Source: Mesobacterium pallidum (GTDB lineage Bacteria; Pseudomonadota; Alphaproteobacteria; Rhodobacterales; Rhodobacteraceae). Taken from it: DNA of 64,000 nucleotides. The notes under the pieces were generated by a model, which saw only the letters and a program-made list of their open reading frames with translations, did no database searches and had not been told where the DNA came from. This document shows positions 22,430 to 30,577 of this stretch, in pieces (the stretch's first letter is position 1; each line of letters starts with the position of its first letter). The position numbers and the translations under genes were made by a program. The DNA lies in NCBI RefSeq assembly GCF_019966535.1, contig NZ_JAIMID010000002.1:310001-374000 (forward strand), given 5' to 3'.

Positions 22430-23718
22430 GCCACGCCCTCCTCGACGGCGGCCCGGTCGATCAGGGCACGCAGCTGGCGGGCGATGCGCGGCTCGGCCCC
22501 GGTGAGGTAGTCGACGAGGGCGAGGTCTTCCTCGACCAGCGACAGGGCGCCCAGCGCCGTGGCGGTCTCGGTGTCCCCGGCCGAAATGGCGCGGATCAGC
22601 GGCATGACCGGGACGACCCCGCCCAGCGCCCGGTCGAGCCCGGCGGTCGGGATCACCGGCAGCGGCCGCGCGGTCCGGCTGAGGGCGGCGCGCAGCCAAT
22701 GCGGCGGCTTTTCCGGCGGCGGGGCCATCAGCACCGTCACCTGGTGACTGCCCCAGCGGACCCAGCGCGCGGGCGCGCCGTCGATGGCCGAGCCGCCGAG
22801 GACCAGGTGGTTGCCGGGCACGACCTTTCCCAGCAGCAGTTCGCGCACATCCGCCCCGGCCTGCACGCGCTGCAACAGCGGCGTGCGCATCCCCGGGCCA
22901 GTCAGGGCGACGGTCTTGGTCGCCGGGATCATCCCCGTGCGGATCAGCGCGCCGATATCGGCCACCGCCTCGATATGGATGTCCCAGACCGGGCGGTCGA
23001 AACTGGCGGGCGCGTGGCGCAGCACATGCGGGCCGGCCAGGCCCAGAGGGTGCACGTCGGGCGCATCGATCAGGGTCACGCGGCCGGTGGCATGGCGCTG
23101 GTCGACCTCGGCCCCGCGCGGGCGGACCATCAGCACGGGGCCATCGGTCAGCCGGGTCAGCGCCTCGAGCCCCGCCTCGATCTCGGCGCCGCGGCTCCTC
23201 ACCCAGTCCAGCGGCCGCCCTGCCCCGGGGCGCGTGTCATGGGCCATCACGAGGATCGCGGCGGGCCGGATGTCTCCGAACGCAGGGGAGGCACCGGGGC
23301 GCTGGCGGAAGGCGCGCCACAGGCCGGTGTTGGCCAGCAGCCGCCAGATCACGGGGCCGTCCATGGCATCCGGCACGTCAAAGACATGCCGCCCCGCCCC
23401 GGGCTCGTGGTAGAACAGCATGGACTTCAGCCGCTGCCCCCTGTCCATGTCGATGGACGCCACTTTTGCAGGCATCGGCGCGGTGATCGTGAAGGCATGG
23501 GCCTTGGTCGCCCGCAGAACCGGCTGCCCCTGCGCCACGACATCGCCCGGCGCGACCAGCAGCTCGACCCGGAAGTCGCCGCGAAAGGGCGACCGGATCG
23601 ACGCCTCGGCGGTGATTCGCGTCTCGGTATGTGCCGACCCGCCCGCGCCGGCAGGGCCTGTGCCCATTGGGCGCAGCCCCTCTTGCGCGCGCGGTCCGAT
23701 GGCTTCTTCTGACGCCAC
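22426..23718 (-). CDS. nqrA: Na+-NQR subunit A
   Basis: A 430-residue cytoplasmic subunit and the first gene of the operon. The start is a GTG at 23718 with AAGGAG 7 nt upstream (rc of 23724-23732). Features of the family are the biotinyl-like FRVELLVAPGDVVAQGQPVL, PMPAKVASIDMDRGQRLKSM, WDIHIEAVADIGALIRTGMI with TKTVALTGPGM, and GNHLVLGGSAIDGA. NqrA contributes to quinone binding in the Vibrio enzyme. Length is close to normal, unlike the NqrB here. The N-terminal 25 residues are Gly/Ala-rich and unusual. Confidence 0.88.
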   Translation of the reverse strand: MASEEAIGPRAQEGLRPMGTGPAGAGGSAHTETRITAEASIRSPFRGDFRVELLVAPGDVVAQGQPVLRATKAHAFTITAPMPAKVASIDMDRGQRLKSMLFYHEPGAGRHVFDVPDAMDGPVIWRLLANTGLWRAFRQRPGASPAFGDIRPAAILVMAHDTRPGAGRPLDWVRSRGAEIEAGLEALTRLTDGPVLMVRPRGAEVDQRHATGRVTLIDAPDVHPLGLAGPHVLRHAPASFDRPVWDIHIEAVADIGALIRTGMIPATKTVALTGPGMRTPLLQRVQAGADVRELLLGKVVPGNHLVLGGSAIDGAPARWVRWGSHQVTVLMAPPPEKPPHWLRAALSRTARPLPVIPTAGLDRALGGVVPVMPLIRAISAGDTETATALGALSLVEEDLALVDYLTGAEPRIARQLRALIDRAAVEEGVA

Positions 23719-23770
23719 GTGAAGCTCCTTCGGCGCGAAATCGTCACAGCGATGCTATCGAAAATTTGTG

Positions 23771-23803
23771 GCAAAGCCAAATTCGATGTAGAGTCGGCTT
23801 TGC
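23771..23803. promoter_or_regulatory. Inverted repeat between divergent nqrA and pentaheme cytochrome genes
   Basis: GCAAAGCC (23771-23778) and GGCTTTGC (23796-23803) are perfect 8-bp arms 17 nt apart. Flanking TTGTG and ACAA extend them with one mismatch or indel. It is centred in the 114-bp, relatively AT-rich gap (23719-23832) that must carry both promoters. One regulator could thus control both transcription units. The protein that binds is unknown; it is not an FNR (TTGAT-N4-ATCAA) box. Confidence 0.5.
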
Positions 23804-23832
23804 ACAACCCGTTCATTTCGTAGGATTAATTC

Positions 23833-25035
23833 ATGCATCTTATGCTCAGGAATACCGGACGGGGGTTTCGTCGCGCTGCGGCGGCCGCTGTCCTTGCCTG
23901 TCTTGCTGCCAGCCCGGCGCTGGCCCAGTCGGACACCCCCGCCGAAGCGCCGGCCGAGATCGAGGAACTGGCCGAGCAGTTGTCAACCTATGTCTTCCCC
24001 AAGGCCGGGCCCTACACGCCCGAGGCGATCGTGATCGGCAATGCGCGGCAGATCGAGGGCTGGGCGCGCTCGGCCCATGCGGATGCCTCGGCCGAGGCCT
24101 TTGCCCATTGGAATGCCGAAGGCGAGATCCCCGGCACCTGTGCCGTCTGCCACTCGGGCGCAGGCTTCCGCGCCTTCCACGGGCTCGACGGCAGCACACC
24201 CGGGCCGCTCGAATCGCCGATCCCGGTGGGCGGCGTGGTCGATTGCGAGACTTGCCACAGCCGGGGCCTTGCCGAGATCGACATGATCGCCCTGCCCTCG
24301 GGCGTGCAGCACCCGGCCGAGGCGGCCGAGGTGCCGTGCCTGACCTGCCACACCGGCCGGTCCTCGGGCGCGCAGGTGACGGCGGCGACGGCGGACATGG
24401 ACCCGGACGCGGTGAACGCCGAGCTGCGGTTTATCAACCCGCATTACAAGGTGGCCGGGGCGACCTGGCTGGGTGGGTACGGCGGCATCGGCTACCACTA
24501 CCCGGGCAAGACCTACTCGGGCCGCTTCCTGCATGCCAAGCCGGTGGCCACCTGCCTGGCCTGCCACGACCCGCACGCGCTGAGCGTGAACGAGGCGGTC
24601 TGCCTGACCTGCCACCAGACCGGCACGCCCGAAGAGATCCGCATCGCGCGGCAAAGCTACGATGGCAGCGGCGACACCGCCAAGGGGATCGCCGCCGACA
24701 TCATGGCCAACGCGGGCCTGCTGATGGACCAGATGACCAGCTACGCCGCCAGCGTCGCGGGCATCGGGATGGTCTATGACGGCGGGCGCTACCCCTATTT
24801 CTTTGCCGATGCCAACATGGACGGGGTCATCGACGAGGCCGAGGGCCGCCCTGTCGCCTACAACGGCTGGACCCCGACCCTGCTGCGTGCGGCCTACAAC
24901 TGGAAGGTCGTGACGGCCGACCCCGGGATCCACGTGCACAATGCGCCCTATGCGCTTGAATTGCTGTACGATTCCATCGAGTCGCTGGCCGAGGCCCAGG
25001 GCGCCGATTTCGGCGCGCTCGGCCTCTTGCGCTAG
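23833..25035 (+). CDS. Periplasmic pentaheme c-type cytochrome with EF-hand loop
   Basis: A 400-residue exported protein: signal peptide 1-32 (AAAAAVLACLAASPALAQ), then five CxxCH haem sites at 103-107, 138-142, 169-173, 241-245 and 257-261. The spacing and paired layout recall multihaem electron-transfer cytochromes (NapC/cyt c3/cyt c554-like), but I cannot assign a named family. After the haems, residues 326-337 (DANMDGVIDEAE) form a canonical EF-hand calcium loop, followed by a helical C terminus (YALELLYDSIESLAEA). It is divergent from nqrA across a 114-bp regulatory gap. An electron link between Nqr and this protein is inferred from position only. Confidence 0.85.
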   Translation: MHLMLRNTGRGFRRAAAAAVLACLAASPALAQSDTPAEAPAEIEELAEQLSTYVFPKAGPYTPEAIVIGNARQIEGWARSAHADASAEAFAHWNAEGEIPGTCAVCHSGAGFRAFHGLDGSTPGPLESPIPVGGVVDCETCHSRGLAEIDMIALPSGVQHPAEAAEVPCLTCHTGRSSGAQVTAATADMDPDAVNAELRFINPHYKVAGATWLGGYGGIGYHYPGKTYSGRFLHAKPVATCLACHDPHALSVNEAVCLTCHQTGTPEEIRIARQSYDGSGDTAKGIAADIMANAGLLMDQMTSYAASVAGIGMVYDGGRYPYFFADANMDGVIDEAEGRPVAYNGWTPTLLRAAYNWKVVTADPGIHVHNAPYALELLYDSIESLAEAQGADFGALGLLR

Positions 25036-25046
25036 GCTACGGCCCG

Positions 25047-25072
25047 GGGGGCGCCGCACCGCCGGCGCCCCC
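25047..25072 (+). terminator. Strong hairpin after the pentaheme cytochrome gene
   Basis: GGGGGCGCCG (25047-25056) pairs perfectly with CGGCGCCCCC (25063-25072) around a 6-nt loop, 12 nt past the cytochrome stop. The tail is GCCTTGG, without a long T-run, as often in high-GC genomes. Confidence 0.6.
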
Positions 25073-25152
25073 GCCTTGGACAAGTTTCCAAACTGTCACG
25101 GTGGTTTCGCATTCGCGCGTCATCAAGGGGCGTTTCGTGTCGAACTAGAATT

Positions 25153-25166
25153 TGACCATTTGGTCA
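25153..25166. promoter_or_regulatory. Palindrome upstream of the polyamine-transport operon
   Basis: TGACCA and TGGTCA face each other across TT, about 50 bp before the binding-protein ATG, in the least GC-rich part of the 182-bp gap. The form suits a TetR- or GntR-type operator overlapping a promoter. AGAGAGGA at 25203-25210 is the ribosome site. The regulator is not in the window. Confidence 0.5.
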
Positions 25167-25217
25167 GACACGCGCATTCTGGCCGAAACAAGACGACATG
25201 ACAGAGAGGATATTCAC

Positions 25218-26279
25218 ATGACCAAGACCCTTCTGATGGCCAGCACCCTGCTGGCCGGCCTTGCCGGGGCCGCGCAGGCCGACACGCTGCGGCTGCTGAC
25301 CTGGGGCGGCTACGCGCCCGAGGACGTGGTGGCGATGTTCGAGGCAGAGACCGGCCACACGGTCGAGGTGACCTTGTCCAACAACGAGGAAATGATCGCC
25401 AAGCTGCGCGCCACCGGCGGCGGCGGGTTCGACCTCGCCCAGCCCAGCCAGGACCGGGTGATGGGCCCGCAGATGGAATTCGGCATCTACAAGCCGATGG
25501 ACGTCAGCAAGCTGAACCAGGACCTCTTCATCCCGTCGATGCTGAAGGCGACCATGGCCAACACCACCGTGAACGGCGACGTCTATGGCGTCCCGCATGT
25601 CTGGGGCACCTCGGGTCTCGTACTGAACACGGCAGAGGCGGGCGACGTGGTCAAGGATTACACCGACCTCTGCGCGCCGGAAGTGGCGGGCAAGGTGTCC
25701 TACCGCCTCAAGCGTCCGACGCTGATCGGGTTCGCCTTCGCCATGGGCGAGGACCCGTTTGCCGCCTATGGCGACGAGGCCAAGTACCGCGAGATCATGG
25801 AAAAGGTCGAGGCCAAGCTGACCGAGTGCAAGGCCAACGTGAAGACCTACTGGGGTGGCGGCGACGAGCTGATGAACCTGGTGCGGTCGGGCGAGGTCAC
25901 CGCCTCCATGGCCTGGGACACCGGCGGCTGGAAGCTGAACGACGACAATGCCGACATCACCTTCGTGGCCCCGGCCTCGGGCGCGCTGGGCTGGATCGAC
26001 ACCTTCGTGCTGCCTGCCAAGGGCCAGTCCGATGACGCGGCCTATGCCTGGATCAACTTTGTCATGCAGCCCGAGGTGGCGGCCAAGATCACCGCGGCGG
26101 CCGGCAACTTCACCGCCTCGGCCGGGGCGGACGAGTTCGCCGAAGCGGGGCTGAAGGCCAAGTACCAGGCCAGCTTCCCGCCAGAAGCGGTGGACAACAT
26201 CAAGTGGTATCCGCCCGTCCCCGCGGGGCTGGAGGCCATCGAGGGCGAAGTGCTGGACCGCGTCCAGGCCGCCAACTGA
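25218..26279 (+). CDS. Polyamine-type ABC transporter substrate-binding protein
   Basis: A 353-residue periplasmic binding protein. The signal peptide is MTKTLLMASTLLAGLAGAAQA. The mature part begins DTLRLLTWGGYAPEDVVAMF, the usual PotD/PotF opening, and continues with TVEVTLSNNEEMIAKLRA, YGVPHVWGTSGLVLN and YWGGGDELMNLVRSGEVTAS. Acidic and aromatic residues of the PotD pocket (Trp, Asp, Glu in the GWIDTF and WDTGGW segments) are visible. It may bind putrescine, spermidine or an unrelated amine; Rhodobacterales have several such paralogues. It is the first gene of a four-gene transporter operon, and a hairpin follows its stop. Confidence 0.9.
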   Translation: MTKTLLMASTLLAGLAGAAQADTLRLLTWGGYAPEDVVAMFEAETGHTVEVTLSNNEEMIAKLRATGGGGFDLAQPSQDRVMGPQMEFGIYKPMDVSKLNQDLFIPSMLKATMANTTVNGDVYGVPHVWGTSGLVLNTAEAGDVVKDYTDLCAPEVAGKVSYRLKRPTLIGFAFAMGEDPFAAYGDEAKYREIMEKVEAKLTECKANVKTYWGGGDELMNLVRSGEVTASMAWDTGGWKLNDDNADITFVAPASGALGWIDTFVLPAKGQSDDAAYAWINFVMQPEVAAKITAAAGNFTASAGADEFAEAGLKAKYQASFPPEAVDNIKWYPPVPAGLEAIEGEVLDRVQAAN

Positions 26280-26286
26280 TGCTGAC

Positions 26287-26311
26287 GGGCGGCTCCCGCG
26301 GGGGGCCGCCC
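26287..26311 (+). repeat. Intercistronic hairpin between binding-protein and ATPase genes
   Basis: GGGCGGC (26287-26293) pairs with GCCGCCC (26305-26311) around an 11-nt loop in the 49-bp gap. Hairpins here are commonly used to stabilise and over-represent the binding-protein mRNA relative to the membrane components. Confidence 0.5.
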
Positions 26312-26328
26312 AACCTCACGGATATCAC

Positions 26329-27414
26329 ATGACCCCTGATCTGGAATGCGTCGGCCTCGTCAAGCGGTTCGGCGATACGACGGCTGTCGACAACGTGTCC
26401 TTCTCGGTGCCGCCGGGCAGCTTCTTTTCGATCCTCGGGCCCTCGGGCTGCGGCAAGACGACGATCATGCGGATGATCGCGGGCTTTCTCGACCCGACCT
26501 CGGGCGATATCCGGATCAAGGGCGGCTCGGTGCTGGATACCCCGCCGAACAAGCGGCCGGTGAACATGGTGTTCCAGCATCTGGCCCTATTCCCCATGAT
26601 GACGATTGCCGAGAACATCGGATATGGCCTGCGCCGGCGCGGCATGGGCAAGGCCGAGATCGCCCGCAAGGTCGACGAGGCGCTTGACCGGATCGGCCTG
26701 CCGGGCATCGGCGCGCGCAAGGTGGATGAGCTGTCGGGCGGGCAAAAGCAGCGCGTGGCCATCGCCCGCTGCATGGTGCTTGAGCCCGACGTGCTGCTGC
26801 TGGACGAACCGTTGGGCGCGCTGGACCTCAAGCTGCGCGAACACATGAAGGTCGAGCTGAAGGCGCTGCAAGCCGCGTTCGACACCACGTTCGTCTACAT
26901 CACCCACGACCAGTCCGAGGCGCTGGTCATGTCCGACCAGATCGCCGTGATGAACGCCGGCCGGTTCGAGCAGGTGGGCACGGGCCAAGACCTCTACTAC
27001 CGCCCCGACACGCCCTTTGTCGCCGGGTTCATCGGCGAGTCGAACCGCTGGAAGGGCCGGATCGAGGCCGTCGACGGCGGCCAGGTGCAACTGCGTACCG
27101 AGAGCGGCCTCGCCATGCGGGCGACCGGCGCGGGGCTGGCGCAGGGCGCGCGAGCCGAGATCTTTGTCCGGCCCGAATCCATCCGGCTGGCCAGCAGCGA
27201 GGATGCGCTGTCGGGTTTCGACAACCGCCTGCAGGGCACCGTCACAAGCCTGCTGTTCAACGGCGCCGCCTCCCGCGTTCTGGTCGAGGATGACGTGGGC
27301 GAGACGCTCGAGGTCACCCTGCCCCAGTCCGGCGAATTTTCCGCGCTGAAACGCGGCGACGCGGTGCATATCGGCTGGGGCGCGGGGCAAGCCACCTGCT
27401 TCGGGGCCGGCTGA
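26329..27414 (+). CDS. potA: Polyamine-type ABC transporter ATP-binding protein
   Basis: A 361-residue ATPase of the PotA/FbpC/CysA group. Walker A is GPSGCGKT (37-44), the Q-loop VFQHLALFP, the signature LSGGQKQR (135-142) and Walker B VLLLDE (155-160), followed by the H-loop YITHDQSEAL. The C-terminal part from about 240 is a TOBE domain (GRIEAVDGGQVQLRTESG, EIFVRPESIRLA). It energises import by the two following permeases. Its stop shares one base with the next gene (TGATG). The symbol reflects family, not proven substrate. Confidence 0.92.
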   Translation: MTPDLECVGLVKRFGDTTAVDNVSFSVPPGSFFSILGPSGCGKTTIMRMIAGFLDPTSGDIRIKGGSVLDTPPNKRPVNMVFQHLALFPMMTIAENIGYGLRRRGMGKAEIARKVDEALDRIGLPGIGARKVDELSGGQKQRVAIARCMVLEPDVLLLDEPLGALDLKLREHMKVELKALQAAFDTTFVYITHDQSEALVMSDQIAVMNAGRFEQVGTGQDLYYRPDTPFVAGFIGESNRWKGRIEAVDGGQVQLRTESGLAMRATGAGLAQGARAEIFVRPESIRLASSEDALSGFDNRLQGTVTSLLFNGAASRVLVEDDVGETLEVTLPQSGEFSALKRGDAVHIGWGAGQATCFGAG

Positions 27415-28271
27415 TGCGCAGCCAGTCCCGCATCGCCTTTTACCTGCTGCTGACGCCGCTGGTGCTGTGGCTGGGCCTGCTGATCGTGATCCCGCATATC
27501 GACATGCTGCTGATCTCGCTCAGGGAACGCATCAGCTTTGGTGTCTACGACCGGAGCCTGCTGCAATACGAAAAGGCCCTGACCGAACCGCTTTATCTGC
27601 GCACCTTCGCGCGCACGGCGGTGATGTCGATCCTCGCCACGGCGATCACGCTGATCATCGCCTTCCCGGTCGCCTATTACATCGCCAAGATGGCCAAGGG
27701 GCGGTTGCAACAGGTGCTGTTCCTGCTCTGCCTGATCCCGTTCTACGTCTCGGAGCTGGTGCGCACCTTCGGCTGGATGATCCTGCTGCGCGAGACCGGG
27801 ATCGTGTCCAACCTGCTGCAATGGACCGGGCTGGCGGATCAGCCGGTCGAGCTGCTCTATACCGACGCCACCATGATGGTGGGCCTCGTCTACACCTCGA
27901 TGCTGTTCATGGTCGTGCCTCTGGTCACGACGCTGGAAAGCCTCGACGACAGCGTGATCGAGGCGGGCTACGACCTTGGCGGCAATGGCTTTTCCGTGTT
28001 GCGAGAGATCATCATCCCCCATGCCATGCCCGGGATCGTCTCGGGCTGCATCGTGGTCTTCATGCTGTCGCTTGGCAACTACCTGACCCCCACCATGCTG
28101 GGCGGCAAGGACAGCCTGTGGTTCACGGAAATGATCTACAACCAGTTCATCGTCCGCTCGAACTGGGAACTGGGCGCGGCCTTCGGCTTCATGCTGCTGG
28201 TGCTGTCGTCCGTGATCGTCTGGGGCATGCTGGCGCTCACCGGCCGCACGTTGAAGGAGACGATGGGATGA
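27414..28271 (+). CDS. potB: Polyamine-type ABC transporter permease (PotB-like)
   Basis: A 285-residue inner-membrane permease with six predicted helices. It begins RIAFYLLLTPLVLWLGLLIV and has the ABC permease EAA loop DSVIEAGYDLGGNGFSVLRE followed by IIPHAMPGIVSGCIVVFMLS, where the Gly of the loop docks on the ATPase. NYLTPTMLGGKDSLWFTEMI is typical of PotB. It overlaps the following permease gene by 4 bp. Confidence 0.92.
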   Translation: MRSQSRIAFYLLLTPLVLWLGLLIVIPHIDMLLISLRERISFGVYDRSLLQYEKALTEPLYLRTFARTAVMSILATAITLIIAFPVAYYIAKMAKGRLQQVLFLLCLIPFYVSELVRTFGWMILLRETGIVSNLLQWTGLADQPVELLYTDATMMVGLVYTSMLFMVVPLVTTLESLDDSVIEAGYDLGGNGFSVLREIIIPHAMPGIVSGCIVVFMLSLGNYLTPTMLGGKDSLWFTEMIYNQFIVRSNWELGAAFGFMLLVLSSVIVWGMLALTGRTLKETMG

Positions 28272-29119
28272 TCCCGACGATCCCCACCTCGCGCGCCTTC
28301 AGGCTGACCTACGGCGCCTATGTCGCGCTGTTCTTCCTCTACCTCGCGCTGCCGCTGACGGTGGTGGCGGTCTTTGCCTTCAACGACAGCCAGTTCCCGT
28401 CCCTGCCGTGGGATGGGTTCACCTGGGCCTGGTTCTTCGGCACCGAGCGCCCCCAGATCGGTGTCTTCCACGAACGCGGCATCCTGCGCGCCGTCGGCAC
28501 CTCGGCCTTTGTCGCGGGTTGCGTGGCGGTGCTGTCGGTGGCGGTCGGCACGACCAACGCCTTCCTCTTCAACCGGTACGAGTTCCGCGGCAAGGGGCTG
28601 CTTTACGTGCTGATGCTGCTGCCGCTGGTGATCCCCGGCATCGTGCTGGGCATCTCGATCCTGATCTTTTCGTCCACGCTGGCGAACGGGATCTGGGATC
28701 TGGCGCAGATGGACATCCAGGCGCTGCGGCCGGGGCTTTTGCTGGTGATCCTCGGGCAGTTCAGCTTCATCACCACCATCGCCACTCTGGTGATCTCGGC
28801 CCGGCTGCAGAAATTCGACCGTACGCTGGAAGAGGCCGCGCTGAACCTCGGCGCCGATCGGCTGACGGCGGTGCGCACGATCACGCTGCCCTTCCTCGCC
28901 CCGGCGATGGTCGGCGCGGTCGTCGTGGCCTTCCTCATGAGCTTCGAGAACTTCAACACCACGCTGATGCTGGTGGGCTCCGACGCGCCGCTGACCATCG
29001 CCATGTTCGACCGGCTCAAGGAAGGCTCGACCCCACTTTTGAACGCGGTCTCGCTGCTGCTGATGCTGGGCTCGTCGCTGCTGGCGCTGCTGGTGATCCT
29101 GTTCCAGCGGCGGCCCTGA
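28268..29119 (+). CDS. potC: Polyamine-type ABC transporter permease (PotC-like)
   Basis: A 283-residue permease with about six helices. The ATG at 28268 overlaps the potB stop. LALPLTVVAVFAFNDSQFPSL is the PotC-type N terminus. The EAA loop reads EEAALNLGADRLTAVRTITL, followed by PFLAPAMVGAVVVAFLMSFE and NFNTTLMLVGSDAPLTIAMF. Together with PotB it forms the channel. It ends 1 nt before the convergent acetyltransferase stop, leaving no room for a terminator. Confidence 0.92.
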   Translation: MIPTIPTSRAFRLTYGAYVALFFLYLALPLTVVAVFAFNDSQFPSLPWDGFTWAWFFGTERPQIGVFHERGILRAVGTSAFVAGCVAVLSVAVGTTNAFLFNRYEFRGKGLLYVLMLLPLVIPGIVLGISILIFSSTLANGIWDLAQMDIQALRPGLLLVILGQFSFITTIATLVISARLQKFDRTLEEAALNLGADRLTAVRTITLPFLAPAMVGAVVVAFLMSFENFNTTLMLVGSDAPLTIAMFDRLKEGSTPLLNAVSLLLMLGSSLLALLVILFQRRP

Positions 29120-29120
29120 T

Positions 29121-29954
29121 CTAGCCCAGCTCCATCGTCGCGATGGCCTGCAGGCTGGGCTGCGTCGCCGGCACCGCGCCGCGATACATCCGCGCGGTCG
29201 AGAACGGCACGGTGAACCCCTCCGCCTCCAGCGCGCGGCGCAGTTGGGTATTGGCTTCGGGCAGGTCGATGACCAGCGGCCCTTCGGGGCGCAGCAAGGC
29301 AATGTCGCGGATCAGCTCGAGCGCGGCGGCGCTGTCCGGCGCGATCACCGGCCCGATCTTGGTGCCGTTCTGGCAGGCCCGCCAAGTGGCAAAGCCCGCG
29401 ATCTCTCCGCCCCGCTCAAGCACGCGGCTGTCCCGGGTGCCGCCTGCATCCCGCAGCCAGGCGGTCATGAAGGCGACACGGCCCTGCCCATTGGCCTGCG
29501 CATCCAGCGCCAGCAGCGCCGCGTCGTCGGCCGGAACCGCCGCCCGCACCGCGCCCGAGGCGCGGCCTTCAAGCCGCCCTTCGTGGCGCAGACTGGCGCC
29601 GACGCGTTTGAACCCCGAGGCGCGGTAATTCGCCTCCTGCGCCGGCACGCCGTCCAGCCCGACCGAGCGGTCCCCGGCATGGGCGAGGCCGGCGGTCCAT
29701 GTGGCCATCCCGACCCCGCGCCCGCGCCAGTCCGGGTGGCAGATGTAAAGCCCTAGGAAGGCATGACGCGGGTCGTGGTTGACCACCGACACCGCCGCCA
29801 CGGGCTGGCCATCCACAAGCGTGACGAAAAAGCCATCAGGATCGGCCGCGAGGAAGGCCGCGGCATCGTCCAGCCCGGGGTTCCAGCCCTCGGCCGCGGC
29901 CCATTCGATCACCTGCTCAAGCTCGGCGGCATCCCTGATCGGCCTCGTCTCCAT
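29121..29954 (-). CDS. GNAT family N-acetyltransferase, two-domain type
   Basis: A 277-residue acetyltransferase. The start at 29954 (METRPIRDAAELEQ) is chosen; the reading to 30107 adds Ala/Arg-rich sequence outside the fold. Motif A is HAFLGLYICHPDWRGRGVGM with the acetyl-CoA pyrophosphate loop RGRGVG, in the N-terminal GNAT domain. A C-terminal domain (SAAALELIRDIALLRPEGPL, RRALEAEGFTVPFSTARMYR) matches the YitH-like arrangement seen in double-GNAT proteins. It converges on the polyamine transporter, so a polyamine or amine substrate is conceivable but not shown. Confidence 0.82.
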   Translation of the reverse strand: METRPIRDAAELEQVIEWAAAEGWNPGLDDAAAFLAADPDGFFVTLVDGQPVAAVSVVNHDPRHAFLGLYICHPDWRGRGVGMATWTAGLAHAGDRSVGLDGVPAQEANYRASGFKRVGASLRHEGRLEGRASGAVRAAVPADDAALLALDAQANGQGRVAFMTAWLRDAGGTRDSRVLERGGEIAGFATWRACQNGTKIGPVIAPDSAAALELIRDIALLRPEGPLVIDLPEANTQLRRALEAEGFTVPFSTARMYRGAVPATQPSLQAIATMELG

Positions 29955-30215
29955 CCTCGGTCCCCCTTGCTGCACGGCTGCGCCCAGCCTAGCCACTTTG
30001 CCGGCGCGATCAACGTCCGGCGCAGGGCCGATCCGCGCCCGGGCCGGTGCCCGTGACCGCAGTCCTTCGACCTGCGCCGTTCCCGTCACCCCTGCTGCCC
30101 ATGACACATGGCCGGGACGCGCCCCCGCGCCTTAGGGCGGAGACAGTCATTCCAGGGGCAGAAACATGGTCACCATCAGGGGCCAAGTTGACAGCGGGGC
30201 GGCGGCAAGACCAGG

Positions 30216-30347
30216 GCGTGGGTCGTCGCCGTCCATGCCTCGGTGGTGGCAGGCGACACCCGGCTCGACCTCGGCGGCGGCGACCGCGTGACGCTGGACG
30301 GCATCACCGACCTGGCGGCGCTCGCGACGAACCCGGTGCCGTGCTGA
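30216..30347 (+). pseudogene. Possible RTX/Ca-binding protein C-terminal remnant in the 29955-30577 gap
   Basis: One frame reads VVAGDTRLDLGGGDRVTLDG then ITDLAALATNPVPC and a stop, which resembles the C-terminal Gly/Asp motif of RTX-type adhesins. It has no start codon, and the preceding sequence is in another frame. The rest of the 623-bp gap before the 13-gene operon shows no other gene I can support, and no clear promoter. It could be a decayed gene end or chance coding in high-GC DNA. Confidence 0.3.
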
Positions 30348-30577
30348 TCCGGCCGGCGCGGGGCGGACGTTCCGACCTGGCGCGCGGCTCACCGCACCGA
30401 CATCCGGCACGGGACCGAGCGGCCGGGCCAGCGCCCCGGACCCGCGGTTATCCGCCCCGGCCTGCACTTCGCGATTGTCTTGCCCGCAACCTGCGATAAG
30501 CTGGCCCCCTGTCAGTGCTGCCAACTCCTTTGCCAACAAGGTCGATTTCCAACACCATGACGTTTCCAGAGGCCTCG

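Noticed and set aside
22426..23718. Rnf complex instead of Nqr
   Set aside because: The operon has an NqrA and an NADH-oxidising ferredoxin-type NqrF and lacks RnfB and RnfC, so it is Nqr-type despite the short NqrB.
30047..30499. 150-codon forward-strand frame before the large operon
   Set aside because: Composition is Arg/Pro/Ala-rich without domain or ribosome site. The only gene-like piece in the gap is the short RTX-like fragment in another frame.
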